Shown here: piece by piece, positions 22,338-33,222 of the stretch
Numbering within the stretch: position 1 is the stretch's first letter
Layout of the letters: each line of letters opens with the position of its first letter
NCBI GenBank assembly: GCA_030562195.1
Contig: JAUJPP010000003.1
Span: 29,270,602-29,334,601 of the forward strand
Origin: Nipponacmea schrenckii
Taxonomy: Eukaryota; Mollusca; Gastropoda; Lottiidae
Direction: 5' to 3'
DNA: 64,000 bases
Translations under genes and position numbers: made by a program
The notes under the pieces: model-generated
The model's input: the letters and a program-made list of their open reading frames with translations, nothing else
Database searches by the model: none
Told to the model about the DNA's origin: nothing

Positions 22338-22427
22338 TATGGTCCGACGAGACGGATAAGTCAAGAAAATTCAGAAATTCAAGTCAAGAATCGGTAAAAA
22401 TTCAGTCTATTTTATTTCGGCGGGAAA

Positions 22428-23800
22428 ATGTCAGAAAAAGATGGTCCCCCGACCGCATCTATCCAAACTCCTCAATTTCCTTCAAGAAGCAATACCCAAG
22501 ATTTGAGCCGTATGAAACGAATAAGGGGTGCCCACAGAACGTCATCTAAAAGACTTATTGCGACAGTGGACGATATTTTGAAGCGGGCGTAAGCCTTCAA
22601 GATTCCGATAGACTTGATCATTTGAAACAGGCTCTTGTAGAAAAGACTAAAACCCTCAATGAATTTAATGAAAACATATTAGATGTAATTGATGAAGATG
22701 AGATTGATTCTGAAGTGGAAACTGCAGACAAATATCAAGAAGCGATCCAGCTATCTATAATTAGACTCCAACAAAAAATGGCAGCCATACAGTCGAACCT
22801 GTCTATTCCGACCACCACAGAAATTCACATCCCAGACCAAAATAATCCGACTAAAGAAGATAGTATTAGCACAACTTTGTCAAATCATGAGTTCTCAATC
22901 ACAGTAAGGAGGAACCAGAGGACTTATCACTTAAAACTACCAAAGTTGGATCTTGTTAAATTTTCTGGAGAAGTCAATGGATCACTTTCTGGGACACATT
23001 TGACTCAGCCATCAACTCAAATGATAATTTGGAAGCCATAGAAAAAATTCAACTCCCTTTAAATTTCCTTATTAGCAGGAACTGCTAAGGAAGCAGTTGC
23101 AGGAATCTCTCTTAACTTCTACAAAGAGGCAGTTGCAATCCTAAAGAAGAGGTTTGGGAAAAAACAGAAAATCATCAATAGACACATGGAAATTCTCATG
23201 AATTCAAAAGTGACTGGTAATGATTTAAAGGATCTTCATCAATTGTATGATAATGTAAAAACCCAAATACGATCTCTGAAGTCTTTGGGGAATTTCACCA
23301 AGTTCTTATGGCAGTATATTACCCGGGGGTTTTGATGAACAGACTTCCTGAAGAAATCAGATTAGTCGTCAGTTGAGAAATGAAAGATGAAGTTTGGGAA
23401 CTAGATCATCTGATGGTAATTCTATGTTCTGAATTAGAAGCTAGAGAACGAGCAACAGAGTCCACTCCTTCAAATAGACCAACCAAGAGTGAACTTACAT
23501 CAAAGTCTTATACACCTGGTTACAAAAAATACCAAACAACTGCATCAGCTGTTTTTACTGGTCAAGAAAAGTTTGGGTTGCACATATTGCAGAGAATCAC
23601 ACCTAATCTAACAGATGTACGAAAGTTTCCAGTATAGAAGCAAGAAAAGCAATTCTTCGTCGAGATGGGAGATGTTATGTATGCCTCAAAAGAAATCACA
23701 AGAGTTTTGAATGCGATCAAGAAAGAAGATGTCCAGTCTGTCAGAATCGACATCATATAAGTATTTGTCAAGTCAAAGAAAATTCTGCAGCCAGCTACTC
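22428..23800 (+). pseudogene. BEL/Pao gag remnant with zinc-knuckle region
   Basis: The likely start is the ATG at 22428 (MSEKDGPPTAS). Frame breaks occur near 22590, 23000 and 23340. The middle part reads a retroelement capsid-like segment (RFGKKQKIINRHMEILM). Near 23659-23775 lies a Cys/His cluster (CYVCLKRNHKSFEC, then CPVCQNRHHISIC) typical of the BEL gag-protease junction. It packages element RNA in intact copies; this one is dead. Confidence 0.7.
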
Positions 23801-23939
23801 AAGAAATCAAGGAGTCATCAGTCTAGTCAAATTAATAATCAGAATCAACAGAGAAACCAAACCAGACATCAGAGCTCTAGTCAACAGTTGCAGCCTAACC
23901 AGTCAAAGAATAGTCGATCGTCAAACAGTCAAACCAAAT

Positions 23940-24600
23940 CTGGTCAAACATCGATGGCGGTGTATGTAAACTCATCAACACCTATCCTATTACCTACTGC
24001 AAGAACTACAATCTTTAACCCAGCAATATTTGGAACCAGTCTACAAGCACGATTAGTATTTGATAGCGGCAGTCAATCTTATATCACTGGAGCAGTCAGG
24101 GAGAGGTTAAAATTACGAACAGTCCGCAGAACAACCGGCTTAATCAAGACCTTTGGGGCAGCCAATGAAGTTCCCCAAACATTCAATGTTTGTACGAGTC
24201 CATCTACAAACAGTCAATGGGGATGTCAGCATGTTAGCTATAGTAGTTCCAAGAATTTGTGACGGTCTGTCTGGTCAAGTTCTATATAAAGCTCAGAGAC
24301 AATTTCCAGATCTACATTTTTCAGACTATTTAGAAGGTAGAGATGTATCAATAGAGATTTTAGTTGGTTCTGATGAATATTGGAATTTTGTTACCGGAGA
24401 GGTAATACGGGGGGAGGGTGGATCAACTGCAATGAATACCTGTTTTGGATGGGTTTTAATTGGTCCTGTTCATGGTTCAAGACGTTCCCAAGAAAATGGT
24501 TATCCAGAAATGGTTTCAACTAACTTTATATCTTCGTCAGAGTCAAATCAAGCTTTACAAGACAGTTTACAAAGATTTTTGGGGTTTGGAATCACTTGGG
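23940..24600 (+). pseudogene. BEL/Pao aspartic protease region
   Basis: The retropepsin-like motif LVFDSGSQSYI lies near 24055-24085, followed by BEL-typical VGSDEYWNFVTGEV and FGWVLIGPV. A frame change near 24200 breaks it. The catalytic Asp is preserved. Confidence 0.7.
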
Positions 24601-24602
24601 AT

Positions 24603-26190
24603 TGAGTCAAGATCACTTTATGATCAACACGTGGAGAAAATCAAATTCAAAGATGGTAGATACGAAGTAGAGCTTCCATGGAAATCATCTCATCCAAAGT
24701 TACCTGATAATTTTGAGTTATGCCTTCAACGATTGAATGGGTTGATGAGGAAGCTAAGAAGAAGTCCAGATCTATTAGAAGAATACCAAAAAGTTATGAA
24801 GGAACAACTGGAGAAGAATATAGTCGAAAAGGTTGAAGATCATAATCAAGGGAAAGTCGGCAAAATACATTATATAGCACATCATCCTGTCATTAGAAGG
24901 GATAAAACCACTACCAAATTACGCATAGTGTACGATGCATCCGCTAAACAGAGACCAAGCCAGCCATCACTAAATGATTGCTTATTTTCTGGGCCACCTT
25001 TAACTGAGAATATTTTAGACATCATCACATAGCCTTAGCTGGAGATATAGAAAAGGCGTTCTTAATGGTATCCGTTGCAGAACAAGAACGCGATGTCCTG
25101 AGGTTCTTATGGTACGAAAACCCTGAAGATCAAAATCCACAGATATCAGTATACAGATTTAACAGAGTCATGTTTGGTGTTACGTCAAGTCCTTTCCTTC
25201 TCAACGCTACAGTCAAGCACCACATAGAGCAGTATGCTAAAACGAATCCAGAATTGGTAAAAAATATACTGAGGTCAATCTACGTTGATGATTTAAGCCT
25301 TGGAGCCAATAACGTCGAAGAAGCTTATAAACTTTTTGAAGAATCGAAGTCAAAATTTGCTACTGGATGATTCAATTTGAGAAAATTTGTCACAAACTCA
25401 TCAGAACTACGCGAGAAGATCAAGTCAAATGAATTAAAGTTCAACCCAACTGAATTTTCATCATCAACTACTAAAGACTATCCACTTCAAGAAGAAGATG
25501 AATCATACACAAAATTTATATTGGGTCACTCAACATCATCAGAAAGTCAGAAGTTTTTGGGAGAAAAATGGAACTTTGTTCAAGATCAGATTATCATTGA
25601 TTGGTCAGAAGTAGCCAAAGATATTGTTCCAACTAAAAGATTGGTAGATAGTGTTTTGTCAAGATTTTATGATCCCTTGGGCTTTCTATCATCATTCATC
25701 GTCCAATTCAAATTACTCTTCCAAGACATGCAGAAATAATTTCGAATGGGATGAACCGCTGTCAGGAGAACTACTATCAAAATGGAGAAATTTAATTTAC
25801 TCAGCTTATTAAATGAAGCCAATATATGTCCCACGATGTTATTTCAACAATATGGAAGAGAAGATTCTGGCATGTCATCTACATAGGTTTTGTGATGCCT
25901 CAGCCAGAGCTTATGGTGCCGTTGTCTATTTGAAAATTGTCACTACATCATCGTCATATGTAAAATTCCTGTCATCTAAAACTAGAATTGTTCCAATTAA
26001 CAGCCAAACAATACCAAGTTTGGGAACTTTTATCAGCACTTATCCTAGCTAGATTGGTCAATTCAATCAAGAAAGCGTTAGAATATGAACTTCAAATAAA
26101 TGGTATACACTGCTGGACAGATTCCAAAGTTGCCTACTGCTGGATTAGTCAAGAAGATAAAGAATGGAAACAGTTTATTCAGAATTGAGT
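24603..26190 (+). pseudogene. BEL/Pao reverse transcriptase and RNase H
   Basis: The RT fingers and palm show KLRIVYDASAK, AGDIEKAFLMV, FGVTSSPFLL and the catalytic YVDD at about 25281-25292. Downstream is FYDPLGFLSS, and the RNase H region shows FCDASARAYGAVVY and CWTDSKVAYCWI. Breaks occur near 25032, 25370, 25738 and 26000. Compared with the minus-strand copy, most of the stretch between RNase H and integrase is missing here, an internal deletion near 26190-26290. Confidence 0.8.
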
Positions 26191-26279
26191 GGATGAAATC
26201 AGAAGCTTTGTGCCAGCCAACCCCTTTTAATCACTGCCCTGACACTTACAGAATTACGTTCGAAGTACTGGATCATCAG

Positions 26280-26789
26280 AGGAAGACAGTATGTTAGAAA
26301 ACTTATACATCAATGCACCACATGTAGGATATATGAAGGTCATCCTAATCAACCACCAAATACACCTCATCTACCAGATTTCAAAGTTCAACCTTCAAAT
26401 CCTTTCAATTTTGTCGGCGTCGATTTTGCAGGTCCATTGTATGTTAAAAATGGTACAACAGAAGTCCAAAAGGTTTGGTTATGTCTCTTCACATGCTGTG
26501 TAACCAGAGCAGTTCATTTAGAGATCATCCCAGACATGTTAACTTCATCATTTTTAAGATGTTTCCAGAGATTTACAGCCAGAAGAGGTTTTCCAACTAG
26601 AGTTGTATCCGATAATGGTAAAACATTCAAAGCTGCAGCCAAGACTTTGTAAGACAAATTGGTATGGTCATTTAACATCGAAAAAGCACCCTGGTGGGGT
26701 GGTATATTCGAAAGGTTGATTCATCAGCAAAAAGATGTTTGAAGAAAACTATTGTTGGATCAAGATTGAGCTATCTCCTATAAGGTATA
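26280..26789 (+). pseudogene. BEL/Pao integrase, truncated
   Basis: The core residues are visible as VDFAG, VSDNGKTF and GGIFERLI (Asp, Asp, Glu). A stop after AAAKTL (near 26650) and a frame change near 26720 break it. It ends at the MITE boundary; the sequence after the MITE does not resume the integrase. Confidence 0.75.
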
Positions 26790-27174
26790 CTGTAAGGCTA
26801 GAAATTAATGCGTCAACAAATTTATGCGACATGGGGTATAGAGACTAAAATGCGAGTACAAATAAATGCGATCCGCGATAGGTGTTCTACAAGTGTTTAA
26901 TAAATGAAGACATGAACAATGATCAGGATTTTATCTTTAAATAGTCAAGTGTGAAAATCTTTTGTTTTTGTAACGTCATTGATTACTAATCAGCTTCAAA
27001 TTTAGAGATAATTACTTAATTACTTAATCCCGCCCGGTCTCAATTTAAATACTTAACTCCATATATTTCACTTGCAAATATGTATTTAAAAAGGCGGATA
27101 CAAATTAATGCGATCGCGGATAGGTCGCATTTAACGCATTAATTTCTATCTCGCAATAATTTGTAGCCTTACAG
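26790..27174. mobile_element. MITE, 385 bp, TA target site
   Basis: The ends are inverted: CTGTAAGGCTA at the left and TAGCCTTACAG at the right, with AAATTAATGCG following inside on both sides. TA dinucleotides flank it (26788-26789 and 27175-27176). It has no coding capacity. TA duplication points to the Tc1/mariner superfamily. Confidence 0.8.
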
Positions 27175-27246
27175 TATTGTTCAAAAGGATAAAATAGCAG
27201 GCACTAAAAATCAAGTTTTCAACACTTTATGGAACTTCTATAGAAA

Positions 27247-27746
27247 NNNNNNNNNNNNNNNNNNNNNNNNNNNNNNNNNNNNNNNNNNNNNNNNNNNNNN
27301 NNNNNNNNNNNNNNNNNNNNNNNNNNNNNNNNNNNNNNNNNNNNNNNNNNNNNNNNNNNNNNNNNNNNNNNNNNNNNNNNNNNNNNNNNNNNNNNNNNNN
27401 NNNNNNNNNNNNNNNNNNNNNNNNNNNNNNNNNNNNNNNNNNNNNNNNNNNNNNNNNNNNNNNNNNNNNNNNNNNNNNNNNNNNNNNNNNNNNNNNNNNN
27501 NNNNNNNNNNNNNNNNNNNNNNNNNNNNNNNNNNNNNNNNNNNNNNNNNNNNNNNNNNNNNNNNNNNNNNNNNNNNNNNNNNNNNNNNNNNNNNNNNNNN
27601 NNNNNNNNNNNNNNNNNNNNNNNNNNNNNNNNNNNNNNNNNNNNNNNNNNNNNNNNNNNNNNNNNNNNNNNNNNNNNNNNNNNNNNNNNNNNNNNNNNNN
27701 NNNNNNNNNNNNNNNNNNNNNNNNNNNNNNNNNNNNNNNNNNNNNN
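27247..27746. other. Assembly gap of 500 N
   Basis: Exactly 500 N. It hides the 5' part of receptor copy C and breaks continuity with the BEL/Pao and MITE region to the left. Confidence 0.99.
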
Positions 27747-29229
27747 TATGGATATAGACCAGGATGTAATAATATAATTGGTCTGTCTACATGTATAAAT
27801 ACAACATGTTGTAATGAAGAACCTGGTGATTGTTTTAAAGAATTTTCATCTGAAGAGAATCAAAAAGTAGCAAAGTGTAATGGAGTACAATCGTGTAAAT
27901 TATCAAATTTTCGTAGATATAATACCACTCATACTGTATGTAATGGAAGTGTAATCAGTGCTTACAGTAAAGTAGAATATGATTGTGTTTTAAAAGGTAA
28001 ATATTATTAAAAGACTATCTAGCTATACGAGTTGGCATGCACTGAAAAGTGAACTAAAGTTCTTTAAAAAATTAAATAATATGAAACAATAAAATTGTCA
28101 AACTTTTTATAACCTAATTTATACTTGAGCTTAAAGCAATTACATTTAGAAGACTTATTTATTTGGTTATCTTATAGGTTTAACCACTATAGCACAAACA
28201 AGAGAAATAAGTACATCTAAAGTGACAAAAGCAGCAGAGGAAACCGCTACCACGACACATTTTTCTAGAGATCTGACATCATCTACTTTTTCTTCTACAC
28301 TGAGTTCACAGTGTGTTGTGTCACAAAGTGATAGTAAGTTCAAAAACACTTTTCAGTATAGGAATACTTCATTTCCTGCTTTTAAACTATTTACAGACAA
28401 CTTCCGATCAATTAAAATGATTTATAGAGGAAGTTTGTGCGCATATTATTTAATTGCAGCTCGATTTGGTTTAGAGTTCTCGGAGAACGAACCTGAAAAA
28501 GCAAAAAAGTTACCTCCCCTCCATAATAGAGTCATATTGATCTTAAAAAGTTTACAAAAAGTATACCGCCATCCTTTTTATATATACATAGCAGGAACAA
28601 ATACTGTGTAATTTGGAGTTTGACTTTTGTTTTCCTTTACTAGATTCGAGTGTTGTTGGTGGAGTGTTAGGTACATTATTAATCATATCTATTATTATCA
28701 ATGTTGGTTTAATTGTATATTTTACAAGGTTTGTTTTATTTTCAAGCACTTATAAAGACAATCGGTAATCTTGTAAATGTAAAACTTAAAGAACTATGTG
28801 ATAACGCTTGTGTCAAGTGGTATATTCCAAAGGATCTGGTATGATATGAGACTTACTATGCAAACAAGATAATATAAAGGTCTCAATATGCAAAATTACA
28901 TACATATCAAGCGAGGGAAAGCCAGAAAAGTAAAAGAAGTCTTCAACATGAAAATCTAGACGATTGACTTTGATTTTATTCTCTGGCTCTATTACAGAAA
29001 TATGAAATCCCTGTCAACTACACAAAGAGAAAATAATTATGATGGTTTAACTAATCCAGGACGAGATCAAACACTACCTACTTATGATGTTCTACAAGTT
29101 CAGTCTGTTGCTAGTTCTGATAATGATGACAAGAAGAAACTAGACAGTAGTCATACTTATTATAATACAAAAGGAGATTCTTTATCACGTGATATTGATC
29201 CCTATTATGAGAATATGAAAAAGCCTTGA
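27747..29229 (+). CDS. Receptor copy C: lectin-like domain, stalk, transmembrane segment, ITAM-like tail
   Basis: Four exons join in frame: up to 27996, 28178-28333, 28644-28728 and 28998-29229 (TGA). The first holds a Cys-rich domain (YGYRPGC, CNGVQSCKLS, SKVEYDC) fitting the galactose/rhamnose-binding lectin (SUEL) fold; its start is in the gap. The second is a Ser/Thr-rich stalk (about 50 residues). The third gives one membrane helix (SSVVGGVLGTLLIIS...IVYF). The tail of about 80 residues has YDGL, 11 residues, then YDVL, a textbook ITAM spacing. YYNT and a final YENM (YxxM, the PI3-kinase p85 type) follow. It is inverted relative to copies A and B. A role as a sugar-recognising signalling receptor is inferred. 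Confidence 0.75.
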
Positions 29230-29655
29230 TGATATATAATATAATACATTATACCAATACACCATACCAATACATCATACTAATATATCATACTAATATA
29301 TCATACCAATACATCATACCAATTCATCATACTAATACACCATACCAATAAATCATACCAATACATCCTACTAATACACCATACCAATACATCATACTAA
29401 TACATCATACTAATACATCATACCAATACATTATACCAATACATCATACTAATATACCATACCAATACATCATACTAATATATCATACCAATAAATCATC
29501 CCAATACATCATACTAATACATCATACTTATACATCATACCAATACATCATACCAATATTATCATTTATAATATATAAGTCATCATACTAATACATCATA
29601 CTAATTTATCATATATAATATATAATACATCATACTAATACATCATACTTATAAC
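29230..29655. repeat. Short-unit tandem repeat, ATCATACYAATAC type
   Basis: About 35 imperfect copies of a 12-13-base unit (ATCATACCAATAC / ATCATACTAATAC) begin 10 bases after the receptor stop codon. They probably lie in the 3' UTR or just beyond it. Confidence 0.85.
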
Positions 29656-31079
29656 AGTTTCCCGGGATAACAAATATATTAAACCAACCTATTAGCCATA
29701 TTATTATCAATTGTATATTCGTGTAATATAATGTATAATACCTTTCTAATAAAATCATTTTGTTGCTTCAATTCGCCTGTTGCACTACCCATGTCATTTC
29801 TCAACTGATGCAGGTTCAGCGTACTTTATTAGAAAATAGACAATACTTTTTTATTTGACTATCTTCCCCATTGTATAATACAATACGTCAAAATTCCAAT
29901 GCTAGACAAAAAAGCTGAATATATTTTCATTTCGATTTGAATTTATTCCCTTCAATACGGGATAATTTAAACATGATCAAAGCCTCTTAAAATAAGTTCT
30001 ATTAAAACCGACAAGATGGCGGATGGGAGAAAGGCGTCTTGTTGATAGGAGAGAACAAATAATGAAATCCCACATAAAAAGGAGTCTTCTACCATAGATT
30101 TATACGCCTAAACAACTTTATAACAACATTGAAGCGCATGGTATGTTTTTGATGAATATTAGCTAAATTACTTTAAACCATTAGTAATTTTGCAACCAAA
30201 AGATGAAGCCATCGCCATTTTGATAGTGCGGTTTGTCAACAACAATAAACAGGAGACTGCAAAAAAAACCCCTTTGAATTAGAATATTCCTTAGCTGTCC
30301 ATCAATATTTTAGAAATGAATCACTATAGCAGCATACTAATACATCATACTAATTTATCATATATAATATATAATACATCATACTAATACATCATACTTA
30401 TATCAGTTTCCCGGGATAACAAATATATTAAACCAACTTATTGAAGCCATATTATCAATTGTATATTCGTGTAATATAATGTATAATACCTTTCTAATAA
30501 AATCATTTTTTGCTTCAATTCGCCTGTTGCACTACCCATGTCATTTCTCAACTGATGCAGGTTCAAAGTACTTAATTAGAAAACAGACAATACTTTTTAT
30601 TTGACTATCTTCCCCATTGTATAATACAATACGTCAAAATTCCAATGCTAGACAAAAAAGCTGAATATATTTTCATTTCGATTTGAATTTATTCCCTTCA
30701 ATACGGGATAATTTAAACATGATCAAAGCCTCTTAAAATAAGTTCTATTAAAACCGACAAGATGGCGGATGGGAGAAAGGCGTCTTGTTGATAGGAGAGA
30801 ACAAATAATGAAATCCCACATAAAAAGGAGTCTTCTACCATAGATTTATACGCCTAAACAACTTTATAACAACATTGAAGCGCATGGTATGTTTTTGATG
30901 AATATTAGCTAAATTACTTTAAACCATTAGTAATTTTGCAACCAAAAGATGAAGCCATCGCCATTTTGATAGTGCGGTTTGTCAACAACAATAAACAGGA
31001 GACTGCAAAAAAAAACCTTTGAATTAGAATATTCCTTAGCTGTCCATCAATATTTTAGAAATGAATCACTATAGCAGCA
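29584..31079. repeat. Direct tandem duplication, 749-bp unit, two near-identical copies
   Basis: Unit 29584-30332 is repeated at 30333-31079 with only scattered differences (for example a 1-2 base indel in an A run near 30260 against 31010). The unit starts in the short tandem repeat, which may have mediated it. It holds no gene, though GACAAGATGGCGGATGGGAG near 30009 is GC-richer than its surroundings. Confidence 0.9.
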
Positions 31080-32062
31080 ACCAATCGCAAGAAATATACC
31101 AACATCCACCTACAGCAAATAAATAATATGCTGCAACAACAAAAGAGTCAACACAATATACAAGTATAATCTTTAAATGACATTTAGTAAAGGTGCTGGA
31201 TCAACCATAAGAATTTGTTTTGTTGACAATATACAAGCACAACAATATATGCAGACACAACCAAGTACACTAACTTCAACACAACCAGTATGGGTAAATG
31301 AAATTTTGATGACTATCCAAAGTCTAAACCAAAAAGTTGAAGAAATTAATTCAGTTACTTGAGTTTAGCACGACCACACGTCTTACTAACTAAATTCACA
31401 TTACTCGTGTAAAGTCGAACTAATACAGAGATATTGATTAGATTTCCGTTCCGGTGTGTAAGGGTCGGGTATATTTTTATACTTCGACGGCCCGCTAAGT
31501 CCACCTAGGGTTTTCAAAATTTGTATATTATATCTCTGATGGCAGTATAACATAATAGTGGAAGTTTCAGGCCGAGATTTTTCATCATAAAAACTCGGAT
31601 GCGAGTGGATATAGTTTGACTTTTTTTCATAGCTCAACTTGTGATGCAAATGGCCACCCGGAAATAGAGTTCTGTGGCGGTCCATTTTGTATTCCAATCT
31701 ATATCCACTGGCATAACTTCATATAGTTATTACGCTAGACGGTATTTTATACCAATAGGTCTATGTAGAAATATATTTTTGTCAATAGGGTAAACTGAAT
31801 AATCACATAGCCATTTTTTTTTTTAAAAATTCCTAACTTTTCCATCGCTTAACATTTATTTATTTATATATTTATCTATTTTTTTTTTTTTTTTTTCCTC
31901 ATTCACATATTAAAAAAAAAGAAAAAAAAAGGAAAAGGGGTGGATAAATGTATAAATAAATATTTATTACATATATATAACTTGATATATATATATATAT
32001 ACATATACAAAATTTTTTTTATTATATTGCACTTATCCATTTTCCCTTTCTTCGTTTAAAAG
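31080..32062. other. Region upstream of the Tx1-like LINE
   Basis: An AC-rich stretch with a short frame (31177-31362, ending LNQKVEEINSVT) may be a retroelement ORF1 remnant. The GC-richer block 31400-31700 could be the LINE's 5' UTR. A T run and an alternating AT tract lie at 31870-32010. No gene is supported. Confidence 0.35.
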
Positions 32063-33142
32063 ATGCCTTTCAATATGGCAACCAGTATCATGTTACAACG
32101 TAAATTTACTGTAGAGATCAAACCCCAGTCCCCAATTGACATCAAATCGGAAGAGATGCTGGGGTTCTTCCAACAAAGGGAGGCCCCATTGCACACTATT
32201 AAATGCTTCCAAAATGTGGGACAATCTAAGTTCTTGGTGTCGTTCTCTACGGAGGGCGACATCAAGAACTTTGAGAACTGGTTCAGTCTAGGAAGCGGGG
32301 CTGAACCATATAAAGGGGTACGGTACGTTATAGAGAGGGCCATGAATATACCCCTCTACAACAAACAACAAGGGACACGCATCACCATCTGCGTTGCCAC
32401 CAAAATTATCCGTTGCACATATAGGGATTTTCCCTTTATGTACAACGGAGTCTGTTTTGTATACACTGATAAAGTGAAAAACCCCATACCCTCCAATATA
32501 ACTATCCAGGGATGTAGATTGGGGGTGAAGTACGAGGGCCAGCCCCTACCAGACAGGAAATGCTATATCTGTCAAACAGAAGGCCATACTGCTAGGGACT
32601 GTCCAACTCGCCCCCCGCCCCCAATCTCACCTATCCCTGAAAAAGAGAAATCGGGCAACTTCCAAGTCTACAACCCTCATAAAAAGTCCGCCACACAAAT
32701 CGCCAAAACGGTGAGTGATCTCCTCCATACTGTCAGGAAAACATCAACTCCCAATGTGTCCAATGTAAACAATCCGGACACGCAAGCCACTCCGGGCTGG
32801 GTACCGGACGAGGGCGATTGGGAGAATCTTGATGAAACTGAGTACGATAGAAGTAGGGAGGAGATCGCTCAGCGAACCTTTCTTATTGAAAGCGTTGCCA
32901 GCACCTCCCAAACGAAACTAAAAGCTCCCTTAGACAAACGAACGACCCTCCAGGACACGCCCCTGTCCTCGCGATCCAACTCAAAAGATCGCAAGAGAGA
33001 TCGGGACAGGAGCAGTCTTCTGGAGGATCACAAGAAACCAAAAGTAGCAAACCAAGAAAAACTGCCGCTACACCAACTAAGCTCCAGTGTAGAACACCCT
33101 AATGCAACTAGGGGGAAGTCTACACACAAAAAGAACAAATAG
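32063..33142 (+). CDS. Tx1-like LINE ORF1, zinc-knuckle nucleic-acid-binding protein
   Basis: The 359-residue open frame starts MPFNMATSIMLQRK. Residues 1-150 are a conserved N-terminal region. A CCHC zinc knuckle, CYICQTEGHTARDC, lies near residues 167-180, followed by a proline run (RPPPPISPIPE) and a charged tail rich in Lys, Arg and Ser (SKDRKRDRDRSS). It probably coats the element RNA. It is intact, unlike ORF2. Confidence 0.83.
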   Translation: MPFNMATSIMLQRKFTVEIKPQSPIDIKSEEMLGFFQQREAPLHTIKCFQNVGQSKFLVSFSTEGDIKNFENWFSLGSGAEPYKGVRYVIERAMNIPLYNKQQGTRITICVATKIIRCTYRDFPFMYNGVCFVYTDKVKNPIPSNITIQGCRLGVKYEGQPLPDRKCYICQTEGHTARDCPTRPPPPISPIPEKEKSGNFQVYNPHKKSATQIAKTVSDLLHTVRKTSTPNVSNVNNPDTQATPGWVPDEGDWENLDETEYDRSREEIAQRTFLIESVASTSQTKLKAPLDKRTTLQDTPLSSRSNSKDRKRDRDRSSLLEDHKKPKVANQEKLPLHQLSSSVEHPNATRGKSTHKKNK

Positions 33143-33222
33143 ATGTCATTGATGACATACGTACAAAATTATAACCCCATATCACCAAACGTATATCATC
33201 GTCTTTTTTCATATATTTCATT

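Larger units (their letters stand above)
22072..26789 (+). mobile_element. BEL/Pao LTR retrotransposon, 5' portion, degenerate
   Basis: The order is 5' LTR (22072-22337), gag (from 22428), zinc knuckles, protease, reverse transcriptase, RNase H and integrase, ending inside integrase where a MITE begins at 26790. No 3' LTR is present. Almost identical protein segments occur in the minus-strand element at 60254-64000, so both belong to one family. Multiple stops and frameshifts in gag and pol make it non-functional. Confidence 0.85.

Noticed and set aside
29230..29655. CRISPR-like or origin-like iteron array after receptor C
   Set aside because: The 12-13-base units are contiguous and imperfect with no spacers; a simple tandem repeat explains them.
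31401..31697. Minus-strand open frame before the Tx1-like LINE
   Set aside because: The frame is antisense to a probable LINE 5' region, with no recognisable domain.
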